In this document: piece after piece, positions 1-5,951 of the stretch
Layout of the letters: every line of letters begins with the position of its first letter
Position numbering within the stretch: position 1 is the stretch's first letter
From: an uncultured Clostridia bacterium
GTDB taxonomy: Bacteria; Bacillota; Clostridia; UBA1381
Length of the DNA stretch: 5,951 nucleotides
Reading direction: 5' to 3'
NCBI GenBank assembly: GCA_944391635.1
Contig: CALXUL010000306.1
Coordinates: 1 to 5,951 of the forward strand
Program-made: the position numbers and the translations under genes
Notes under the pieces: model-generated
What the model was told of the DNA's origin: nothing
The model's database searches: none
What the model saw: only the letters and a program-made list of their open reading frames with translations

Positions 1-1
1 A

Positions 2-142
2 AAGCAAAGCGTATCATATCTGGCTGATTGCGGAGTAATCGCGGGAGTATCAGATGGCGAATTTGCACCTAAAAGCTATGTAACGCGCGCTGCAGTGGCA
101 AGGATAATTTACGGGGTCTTACAAAAGGCGGATATGATATGA
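2..142 (+). CDS. C-terminal end of an SLH-domain surface protein (partial, 5' end outside window)
   Basis: The frame starting at base 2 is open to a TGA at 140-142 and gives the last 46 residues of a protein whose start lies upstream of the window. The visible part is most of one S-layer homology (SLH) repeat: a helix (SYLADCGVIAG), the loop motif DGEFAPKSYVTRA, and a second helix (AVARIIYGVL), followed by a short polar tail. In this family, SLH repeats bind pyruvylated secondary cell-wall polysaccharide and hold the protein on the outside of the wall. The TRA core that normally contacts the polymer is intact, although the usual TRAE ends in Ala. The SLH repeat sits at the extreme C-terminus, unlike the next gene, where the repeats are central. 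The function of the rest of the protein cannot be told from this fragment. The following gene starts 44 bases downstream on the same strand and also encodes an SLH protein. Confidence 0.85.
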   Translation, partial: KQSVSYLADCGVIAGVSDGEFAPKSYVTRAAVARIIYGVLQKADMI

Positions 143-145
143 CTT

Positions 146-167
146 TGTAAAACCTATAAATTTTACA
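146..167. repeat. 7-bp perfect inverted repeat in the intergenic gap
   Basis: TGTAAAA (146-152) and TTTTACA (161-167) are exact reverse complements separated by 8 bases (CCTATAAA). The repeat lies between the stop of the upstream SLH gene and the Shine-Dalgarno of the next gene. It is too AT-rich, and lacks a following T-run, to be a convincing terminator. It could be an operator, a weak mRNA hairpin, or chance in AT-rich DNA. No -35/-10 promoter pair with proper spacing was found in this short gap. Confidence 0.35.
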
Positions 168-175
168 GTGCAAAA

Positions 176-180
176 AGGAG
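176..180 (+). promoter_or_regulatory. Ribosome binding site of the large SLH protein gene
   Basis: AGGAG is preceded by an A-run and ends 6 bases before the ATG at 187. It decides the start: another ATG at 183-185 is too close to the Shine-Dalgarno and its frame hits a stop after five codons, whereas the ATG at 187 leads straight into a signal peptide. Confidence 0.85.
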
Positions 181-186
181 ACATGT

Positions 187-3100
187 ATGAGAAAATATAG
201 AATTATTTCTTTATGTACAGCAGCGGTTATCGGTGCTCAACTAATCATATCTGCGAGTGCGGCTGATGGGACGGTGTTATGTAATGATAATTTTGAATCG
301 GGAATGAGTTCGGCTTTTGCTGATAGTACGGCAACCAATAAAGTTGTTGACACGGATGGCGGAAAGGCATATGCAGTAAGTGCGCCGGCTGTTATGAACC
401 GTACAAACCGTTTGAGAAATTTTGAACTTGCATTTGATGCAAAAATCGGCTTTGATACAAATGATGTTGCTGCACCGGCTGTTGAGTTTAGAAAAATTGA
501 TGATGAAAATACGTACCGGCTAAGCTTTAATACACCAGGAGAGCTTTTGACAATAGAAAGAGTACGTGCAGGAATAAGTACACCGCTGGGGTCTTTGGCG
601 TTTGACGTGGATAAGTATTCCGGGCAGTGGAAGAGGATAGTCCTCACAGCAGAAGATGATAAAATAACCGTAAGATACGGTGATGACGAAAATGCGGTGT
701 TGGAAGTAGTAGACGCATTCCCCATAGGAATGGGGTTTATAGAATTTAAACCGGGAAGCGGAAGCTTTGAAGTAGATAATATTAATCTTGTGCGCTTGCC
801 AGGCGGCATCGAAACTGCAGAGCAGGGCGAAGCTGCGGTAGGGCAGCAGGATAACCAGGCAAAGGAAGTAGAAGGCGACATCATTTACCAGAATAACTTT
901 GACTCGGGCAATAAGGGGACGTTAAGAAGTGACAATAAGAGTGAAGTTGTTGAGAACGAAGATGGTTTTGCATATAAGGTTTTAGGCTATGACTATGAAG
1001 AATTATCCTTTGGCTGGACCGATTTTTCAATGGAATGTGATGTTAAGATTGATTTCCAGCCGTATGGAGCCACTTGGCCGGCAGTTCATATGCGCCGCGC
1101 ATCGAACGGTTACAGATATGATATTTATTTTGAAAGCGGCAGTCAGACAATTTGTATTGAGAGAAATACAAGTGGTCAGAAAACATTCCTCGGTAACGGC
1201 GGCGCTGATTTTGTAAGTAAAAATGGTGAATGGGCACATATAAAGGTTACAGCTGTTGGCTCAAGAATAAGATTTTATTATGAAGATATGTCAACACCTG
1301 TTTTTGACGTAACTGACCCGGAACCTATTGCAATGGGCGGAATCGGATTTGCTAACGGGGGTTCGCCGGAGTTCCTTGTTGACAATATAGTAGTAAAACA
1401 GATTACAGTAATAGAACCGGAAGTAGAGGAAAACTATGACGATACGGTTTATACCGATTATGATAATAGCCCTTATAAAGACGATATAAACTTGCTTATG
1501 GGTTTAGGAATATTGCCGGAATATGATGAGGAAACTGGATTTTCTCCGGACAATCTTATAACTCGTGCAGAGTATGCAAAAATGCTATATAATCTCATTG
1601 GTGAATTTCCGGAGAACACAGCAGATCCGGCATTTGTTGATGTGGATATGAGTGTTGACGGATATAATGAAATAAATATTCTTGCAAAATACGGATATTT
1701 TGCGGGAGGCGGAAACGGCATGTTTTTCCCGGATAATCCGGTAACTGTTGTGGATGCTGCAAAAATGATTTTGTCTGCAATGGGTTATGATGCTTTGATA
1801 GAAAAGCAGGGCGGTTATCCGTCAGGGTATTATAATGCTGCGCGTTCATACGGATTGTTAAAAGACCTTGATGTGTATAGCGAAGAAGAACTGTCAAGGG
1901 ATATGGCTGCAAAATTAGTATCAAATGCATTGGAAGTTCCGTTTTATACGCTTTCTGTAAGCGGTACAGAATATTCACGTGATGATGAGATGACATTTTT
2001 AACAAGACGTGATATTATAAAGGAAAAAGGTCTTGTTACAGCTAATTTTATAGGAGGAATACACGGTTACAGTACATATGCGGCAGATGAGGTGGAATTT
2101 GGTGACCGTATAATAAAAAGTGGAAAAACCGATATTAGCGAGCAGCTTGGAAGATATATTGTTGCATATATCTATCAGAATGAGCAGGAGGACGAGGAAA
2201 CTGTTTTATACTATGCAATAGATAAAAATAAGAAGGAAAGTATAAAGGTTTCTGCTGATGATGTGGATGAAACAACCACACTGACAAAGTTTGTATACCG
2301 TGACGGGGAAAAGCTTAAAAATATAACTCTAAAAAAGAATATTACTATATTGGAAAATGGTGCTCCAGCAGAATATAATGCGGAATCTTTGAAACCGGAT
2401 AATGGCTGGGTAACGCTTTTATCAACTGATAATAGTACATATGACCTTATTTTGGTAGAAAATTATGAAACCTTTGTTGTAGGTAATTATTCAGTATATG
2501 ACAGTATAATGTATGATAAGTTCGATTCATCTAATACACTTAAATTGGATGATACCGAAACACTGGTATATCGTGCCGGTGAAGAAGCGGTGCTTAATGA
2601 TATCCAGGCCGGTGATGTATTGAGTTATGCGTATACAACAAAGAAAGACGGACAGGATTATTGTATAATTTATGCTACTAACCGTAAAGTGAGCGGAGTT
2701 CTAACTGAAAGCTATGAAGAAAACGGACATAAATATTTCAGAGTGGAAGAAAACATATATGCAGCATCAAGATTTTATGATATAATAAAAAATAAAGGTC
2801 TTATAGAAGAACCTACAATTAATTCTACTGCAACATTTTTTATGGATCGGTTCGGGAAGGTTGCATATACCAGAATATCCGCAAACGGATTTGCGCTGAT
2901 ATACAGAACATACTTCAGTGTTGATAGCGGAGATTACTGTATGCAGGTATTCACGCAGGATGGAGAATGGAAAGATTATCGATTCAGCAGTAACTGGAAG
3001 CTGAACGGCGAAACAGTAGATTATTCTGCAATGGATACAGTAATAAGCCAGTTTAGTACTAATCAGCTTGTATATATTAATACTCGTAAGGGTGATGAAA

Positions 3101-3969
3101 TATATTCGATAAGGACGGAGCAGCCGCCTGAGAATAAAAATGCTGAATTGGTATTTAATAAGTCACTTGATAATGTGGAATATTTTGCCTCGACCGGTTC
3201 ATTTAATAACCAATCATTCGTTGATGGAAATACAATAGTATTTGTAATACCGCATGAACAAGGTGAAAAGGAAAAGTATTATGTGCGAGGCTCTGGATAT
3301 TTATCAGACGGAACAATGTACTATGCTAAAGCCTATAACCAGAATAAGTATGAAGTTGCAGAAATTGTAGTTGTGGATGAGAGCAAACGGGAGTATACAA
3401 ATCCGGGCAAACTTGACAGACCGTTTGTATTTGATCATCTAAGTTATAGCATTACAAGTGATGGCGATAAAATAGCGCTCTTGCACGGGTATGCCGGAGG
3501 CGAGGAAGTGACATATCGTACCGAGGAAATAGATTTGTTCCTTGGAAATGGGGACGAAACTAAACGCATAAACAAAGGCGACTCAATGAGGCTTGTATTT
3601 GATGACGAAGGAATGGTAGCAAAATATGTTGACGGGTACTGGAACACCTCTATGAGTATTTTCAGAGTAAACCAGGGCAGACAATATATGTTTAATACAA
3701 GCTTATATACAGCAACAGACATGACATGCGTAAGAGCTGATGTTGTGGATTATGATGCCGGCGAAAAGAGAATACTGTTAAGCGGCGGCGCCGGAACAAC
3801 AGCTAAGGCATACTATATGCCGTCTGAGGGAACGGTTTATGTATATGATAAGGCAACAGATGAGTTAAGGCTTGGTTCAAGGTCAGATATTGCACCAGGC
3901 GACTTCATAATAATGGAATATTCGTGGAATGTAATGCGGGATCTTCTTATCTATAAAAATTTAGATTAA
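187..3969 (+). CDS. Secreted SLH-domain protein with two LamG-like domains and a long beta-rich C-terminus
   Basis: Encodes a 1260-residue exported surface protein. Residues 1-25 form a signal peptide: basic MRKYR, a hydrophobic core, then an ASA cleavage motif (residues 23-25). Residues about 28-205 and 232-408 are two copies of a LamG/concanavalin-like beta-sandwich domain, each opening with NFESG or NFDSG and closing with an F-x-VDNI strand. An acidic linker (410-433) leads to three SLH repeats at about 422-472 (ITRAE core intact), 483-534 (core changed to VTVVD) and 542-586 (LSRDM). Residues about 590-1260 are rich in predicted beta-strands, with recurring GD-plus-hydrophobic motifs, and match no family I can name. 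SLH repeats bind cell-wall polysaccharide; the LamG-like pair often binds glycans, but no catalytic signature was recognised, so a binding or structural role is more likely than an enzyme. It lies between another SLH protein gene and a membrane regulator gene starting 19 bases later. Confident of the SLH surface class; ligand unknown. Confidence 0.9.
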   Translation: MRKYRIISLCTAAVIGAQLIISASAADGTVLCNDNFESGMSSAFADSTATNKVVDTDGGKAYAVSAPAVMNRTNRLRNFELAFDAKIGFDTNDVAAPAVEFRKIDDENTYRLSFNTPGELLTIERVRAGISTPLGSLAFDVDKYSGQWKRIVLTAEDDKITVRYGDDENAVLEVVDAFPIGMGFIEFKPGSGSFEVDNINLVRLPGGIETAEQGEAAVGQQDNQAKEVEGDIIYQNNFDSGNKGTLRSDNKSEVVENEDGFAYKVLGYDYEELSFGWTDFSMECDVKIDFQPYGATWPAVHMRRASNGYRYDIYFESGSQTICIERNTSGQKTFLGNGGADFVSKNGEWAHIKVTAVGSRIRFYYEDMSTPVFDVTDPEPIAMGGIGFANGGSPEFLVDNIVVKQITVIEPEVEENYDDTVYTDYDNSPYKDDINLLMGLGILPEYDEETGFSPDNLITRAEYAKMLYNLIGEFPENTADPAFVDVDMSVDGYNEINILAKYGYFAGGGNGMFFPDNPVTVVDAAKMILSAMGYDALIEKQGGYPSGYYNAARSYGLLKDLDVYSEEELSRDMAAKLVSNALEVPFYTLSVSGTEYSRDDEMTFLTRRDIIKEKGLVTANFIGGIHGYSTYAADEVEFGDRIIKSGKTDISEQLGRYIVAYIYQNEQEDEETVLYYAIDKNKKESIKVSADDVDETTTLTKFVYRDGEKLKNITLKKNITILENGAPAEYNAESLKPDNGWVTLLSTDNSTYDLILVENYETFVVGNYSVYDSIMYDKFDSSNTLKLDDTETLVYRAGEEAVLNDIQAGDVLSYAYTTKKDGQDYCIIYATNRKVSGVLTESYEENGHKYFRVEENIYAASRFYDIIKNKGLIEEPTINSTATFFMDRFGKVAYTRISANGFALIYRTYFSVDSGDYCMQVFTQDGEWKDYRFSSNWKLNGETVDYSAMDTVISQFSTNQLVYINTRKGDEIYSIRTEQPPENKNAELVFNKSLDNVEYFASTGSFNNQSFVDGNTIVFVIPHEQGEKEKYYVRGSGYLSDGTMYYAKAYNQNKYEVAEIVVVDESKREYTNPGKLDRPFVFDHLSYSITSDGDKIALLHGYAGGEEVTYRTEEIDLFLGNGDETKRINKGDSMRLVFDDEGMVAKYVDGYWNTSMSIFRVNQGRQYMFNTSLYTATDMTCVRADVVDYDAGEKRILLSGGAGTTAKAYYMPSEGTVYVYDKATDELRLGSRSDIAPGDFIIMEYSWNVMRDLLIYKNLD
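268..804 (+). repeat. First copy of duplicated LamG-like domain (coding repeat A)
   Basis: Codes for residues about 28-206 of the 1260-residue protein. Landmarks shared with copy B are NFESG (35-39), FDAKIGFD, APAVEFRK, GQWKRIVLTA, PIGMGF (179-184) and FEVDNINLV (194-202). The order and spacing of these blocks match copy B, which shows tandem duplication. The DNA has diverged strongly, so the duplication is old. The fold assignment (LamG/concanavalin-like or the related DUF1080 type) rests on motif pattern only. Confidence 0.7.
880..1410 (+). repeat. Second copy of duplicated LamG-like domain (coding repeat B)
   Basis: Codes for residues about 232-408. Its landmarks are NNFDSG (236-241), CDVKIDFQ, WPAVHMRR, GEWAHIKVTA, PIAMGGIGF (380-388) and FLVDNIVV (396-403), each aligning with a block in copy A. 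A polar linker rich in Gln and Glu (residues about 206-231) separates the copies, and an acidic linker with many Asp, Glu and Tyr joins this copy to the first SLH repeat. Confidence 0.7.
1450..1944 (+). other. Region encoding three SLH repeats
   Basis: Codes for residues about 422-586. Repeat 1 has the canonical helix-loop-helix with GLGILPEY, GFSPDN and ITRAEYAKMLYNLIG. Repeat 2 has FVDVD, YGYFAGG, MFFPDNPVTVVDAAKMIL and lacks the usual Arg of the TRAE core. Repeat 3 is a divergent form, GYPSGYYNAARSYGLLKD followed by LSRDMAAKLVSNALEVP, a shape common as the third repeat in clostridial SLH proteins. Three repeats are the usual number for one wall-binding trimer-like unit. Here they lie in the middle of the protein rather than at an end. 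Confidence 0.85.
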
Positions 3970-3977
3970 TAAAGCAT

Positions 3978-3982
3978 GGGGA
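3978..3982 (+). promoter_or_regulatory. Weak ribosome binding site of the sensor-regulator gene
   Basis: GGGGA ends 6 bases before the ATG at 3989. It is a poorer match to the anti-Shine-Dalgarno than the AGGAG of the preceding gene, which suits a lower-abundance regulator. The gap 3970-3988 holds no terminator and no recognisable promoter, so read-through from the SLH gene is likely. Confidence 0.6.
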
Positions 3983-3988
3983 ATATTT

Positions 3989-5951
3989 ATGTTTAAACTT
4001 AAAGGCACTAAAGTTTTAAGAAAAATACAAAGTTCTAACCTTGTTTACAGAAGGTTAATTATTTCCCACGTTATCGTGGTAGCGGCGCTGTCGATTGCAA
4101 TCAGCAGCGCTGTTGCTGTATTTTTCTCAAAAACTCTTGAAGGGCAAGTTATAGATTCTGATAGAGAAATGCTTAGCAGAATTAGCGAGAGTGCAAATGG
4201 CAGGATTTTTGGGATGACAGAAAAAATATGGACTACCTCGGTGCAGCAGGAAAACTCACTCGGCAGATTTTTTTCTGAACCATCGAGCGTTGATAATTCA
4301 TATTTTTATTCTATTTATGAGCAAATCAATCGCATTAAAGGCGAAAATTATGACTTAATAGATGATATTGAAGTGTATTCCAAAGAGTTGGGGATATTGA
4401 TTTCCAGCAAACATGGTATAAAGTATATAAGGGGAGCTCATACTGATACATCTTTTTCAAAGTTTAGTAAAATGATAGAGGATGGATATATCCGCAGCGA
4501 ATGGATTGCCCTCCCGCCGGATGAGAAGGAAAATGCGTGGGAGTCGGATTTTAAGATAGCTTTATTTAGGACATATCCATATATTAAAAATGTAGGTATG
4601 CCGTTTAAGGGGTATTGCGCAATCGTACTTAAAGAAAATGCAGTATACAACATGATAAGTTTGGACAAGAATACAAACGATGAGCAGATAATGATTATCA
4701 ATTCAGCAGGAGTAGTATGCAGCAGCAGTAACAGGGACCTTGTAGGTACGGCGCTTGGGGAGGAGGAGTATATTAGCCGTATTCTTTCTTCAGAAGAAAA
4801 AAATATATTCTTCCTATACAATGGAAAAGCCGGAAAACAAATGGTTTCGGCATCTCAGATAGGAGATACCGGACTAAGAGTGATAAAGATTGTTTCCAGT
4901 AAGATATTTTTTAAAGATATAACATTGATGCGTCTAATAACAGTTCTTATATGCTTTATATTTATAATCATAGGGATATTAGCATCAATTTTTCTTGTCA
5001 GAAATACATATCAGCCACTTAAAAATATTATCAGCAATATTAAGGGAATGGTCACCCAGGATAATAATACCCCGGTAAATGAGTATAATCTTATAAATTC
5101 TACAATTGATACACTGTCTATAAAGGTATCTGAGCTTGAGGACACGCTTAAGGATAATGAGCAGATTATTAAAAATAGTCTTATTATAGACTTATTAAAC
5201 GGTGATGCGGGTGATTCTGAAAAAATAAGCCAGAGGTTTAAGATAGCCAATATTATCATGAATCAGCCTAATTATACTGTAATTGCGATTGCGGTTGCCC
5301 AGAAACCGGACGCGGAAATATCCAAGATGGAATACTGCAAATTTGATGTGATGTCAAAGCTTAATGAGCGTTCTGATGAGAAATGCAGGTATTATGCGGC
5401 AAGTATGCCTCAGGGCAGGATTGGTGTAATAGTAAATGCAAAAAAGACAAATGTAAAACGTATTTTGATGGATCTATATAATATAAGTGAATTTGCAAGC
5501 GAAAAACATAATACAGGACTTTACTACGGAGTAGGTACCTGGTCTGAGTCCCCGGATAATCTTGTTATTTCCTGGAGAAATGCAGAAAAGTGTCTTGGTT
5601 ATCATTATATTAACCCGGAGCAGGATTTATTTTTATCAGATGAACTGTCAGCACGTGAAACGAGTGAAACGGCATTGTCCAAAAATATTCTTACGGGTTT
5701 TGACGAGTCGCTTAAGTATGGTGAGTATGAAGATGCCTGTGAACAGATTAATGCAGTAATAAAAGAAATACGTGCATCTAACTGTACTAAAATACAATGT
5801 GATTTTTGTCTTAATAATATGATTAATATAATTCTAAAGCATATGCTTGAGCAAAATATTGACAGTAGCGAGATTTATCCAAAGAGTATGTATGTAGGTC
5901 TTAAAAACTATGATGATATTTACAGCGCAACCGACTGGATTAAGGAAATTG
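3989..5951 (+). CDS. Membrane-bound AraC-family-type sensor/transcriptional regulator (partial, 3' end outside window)
   Basis: Open from ATG 3989 to the window end with no stop: 654 codons plus one base. A short basic N-terminus precedes transmembrane segment 1 (residues about 23-46). Residues 47-310 form an extracellular sensor resembling a double Cache domain, with IDDIEVYSKE and IMIINSAGVVCSSS strand patterns. Transmembrane segment 2 is at about 316-337, followed by a HAMP-like/coiled linker (338-395, starting RNTYQPLKNI). From about 398 to 545 is a CdaR/GGDEF-like cytoplasmic domain: LIIDLLNG (398-405), RIGVIVN (477-483), YYGVGTWSESPDNL (512-525) and the SWRNAEKCLGY helix. The rest is helical. 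In this family, about 100-120 more residues carry two AraC helix-turn-helix motifs; that part is not visible, so DNA binding is inferred. Such proteins typically sense extracellular sugars or oligosaccharides and activate neighbouring transport or glycan-use genes. The 19-base gap to the SLH gene suggests one transcript. A histidine kinase is unlikely, since no H-box is seen. Confidence 0.85.
   Translation, partial: MFKLKGTKVLRKIQSSNLVYRRLIISHVIVVAALSIAISSAVAVFFSKTLEGQVIDSDREMLSRISESANGRIFGMTEKIWTTSVQQENSLGRFFSEPSSVDNSYFYSIYEQINRIKGENYDLIDDIEVYSKELGILISSKHGIKYIRGAHTDTSFSKFSKMIEDGYIRSEWIALPPDEKENAWESDFKIALFRTYPYIKNVGMPFKGYCAIVLKENAVYNMISLDKNTNDEQIMIINSAGVVCSSSNRDLVGTALGEEEYISRILSSEEKNIFFLYNGKAGKQMVSASQIGDTGLRVIKIVSSKIFFKDITLMRLITVLICFIFIIIGILASIFLVRNTYQPLKNIISNIKGMVTQDNNTPVNEYNLINSTIDTLSIKVSELEDTLKDNEQIIKNSLIIDLLNGDAGDSEKISQRFKIANIIMNQPNYTVIAIAVAQKPDAEISKMEYCKFDVMSKLNERSDEKCRYYAASMPQGRIGVIVNAKKTNVKRILMDLYNISEFASEKHNTGLYYGVGTWSESPDNLVISWRNAEKCLGYHYINPEQDLFLSDELSARETSETALSKNILTGFDESLKYGEYEDACEQINAVIKEIRASNCTKIQCDFCLNNMINIILKHMLEQNIDSSEIYPKSMYVGLKNYDDIYSATDWIKEI
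4077..4118 (+). terminator. Terminator-like hairpin inside the start of the regulator gene (possible attenuator)
   Basis: GCGCTG (4085-4090) and CAGCGC (4105-4110) are perfect reverse complements around a palindromic GATTGCAATC (4093-4102). Allowing G-U pairs, the stem extends to 4077/4118: 15 continuous pairs, one C-A mismatch (4092/4103), three more pairs and a four-base loop (4096-4099). A run TATTTTT follows at 4119-4125. This is the shape of an intrinsic terminator, about 30 codons into the gene. It also encodes the hydrophobic first transmembrane segment, and six of the pairs are G-U, so it may be coincidental. Confidence 0.3.

Noticed and set aside
183..200. Tiny overlapping ORF starting at the ATG at 183 (five codons, then TAG)
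   Set aside because: Its ATG is only 2 bases from the Shine-Dalgarno and the peptide is trivial. The ATG at 187 has better spacing and begins a signal peptide.
716..735. Two overlapping short inverted repeats (CATTCC/GGAATG and CCCCAT/ATGGGG) that could form alternative hairpins
   Set aside because: They are only 6 bp each, deep inside a conserved coding block (AFPIGMGF), with no T-run or other regulatory context. Codon constraint and chance explain them.
237..884. A 215-codon open frame on the minus strand
   Set aside because: It lies wholly antisense to the LamG-like region of the SLH protein, has no recognisable domain, and its composition is rich in Ser, Pro and Leu as expected for the complement of a real gene. 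It is a shadow.
3970..3988. Possible terminator or promoter between the SLH gene and the regulator
   Set aside because: The 19 bases contain no inverted repeat, no T-run and no -35/-10 pair; only a weak Shine-Dalgarno is visible.
3976..3996. Tiny ORF starting at the ATG at 3976 that overlaps the regulator start
   Set aside because: It has only six codons and no Shine-Dalgarno of its own was seen. The ATG itself overlaps the putative ribosome binding site of the regulator. Translational coupling cannot be excluded but is not supported.
4438..5259. Minus-strand open frames of 127 and 82 codons (4438-4821 and 5011-5259)
   Set aside because: Both are antisense to the sensor-regulator gene, whose + strand frame shows clear domain structure. 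Their hydrophobic stretches are complements of that coding sequence.
5562..5759. A 65-codon + strand open frame
   Set aside because: It overlaps the CdaR/GGDEF-like domain of the regulator in another frame and has no domain signal or plausible Shine-Dalgarno context.
1..5951. CRISPR arrays, tRNA or rRNA genes, insertion sequences, attachment sites
   Set aside because: No regularly spaced direct repeats, no tRNA-like cloverleaf, no transposase or integrase motifs and no terminal inverted repeats were seen. Almost the whole window is accounted for by three + strand genes.

Overview
The window reads as part of a low-GC, Gram-positive genome, most likely a member of the Clostridia (Bacillota). 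The supporting signs are AT-rich coding sequence with many ATA isoleucine codons, AGGAG-type ribosome binding sites, two consecutive genes encoding S-layer homology (SLH) proteins, and a transmembrane AraC-type regulator of the kind common in Paenibacillus, Lachnospiraceae and related Clostridia. This placement is an inference from style, not from a marker gene.

Layout: all genes are on the + strand and nearly the whole window is coding. Positions 2-142 hold the last 46 codons of a surface protein ending in an SLH repeat. After a 44-base gap (143-186), which holds a small AT-rich inverted repeat and a good Shine-Dalgarno, comes a 1260-residue secreted protein (187-3969). It has a signal peptide, two tandemly duplicated LamG/concanavalin-like beta-sandwich domains, three SLH repeats in the middle, and a beta-rich C-terminal half of about 670 residues that I cannot assign to a named family. 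Only 19 bases later a second large ORF begins (3989) and runs off the window end (654 codons seen). It encodes a two-transmembrane sensor with an extracellular Cache-like domain, a HAMP-like linker and a cytoplasmic CdaR/GGDEF-like domain. This matches AraC-family regulators whose C-terminal DNA-binding domain would lie just past the window.

Working model (inference): the SLH proteins are held on the cell wall and the duplicated beta-sandwich domains may bind a glycan. The membrane regulator, probably co-transcribed with the surface protein, would sense an extracellular ligand and control this or a nearby carbohydrate-use locus. The less ordinary points are the central position of the SLH repeats, the beta-rich C-terminal half with a recurring Gly-Asp motif, the tight coupling of a surface protein to a trans-envelope regulator, and a terminator-like hairpin inside the first transmembrane-segment codons of the regulator gene.
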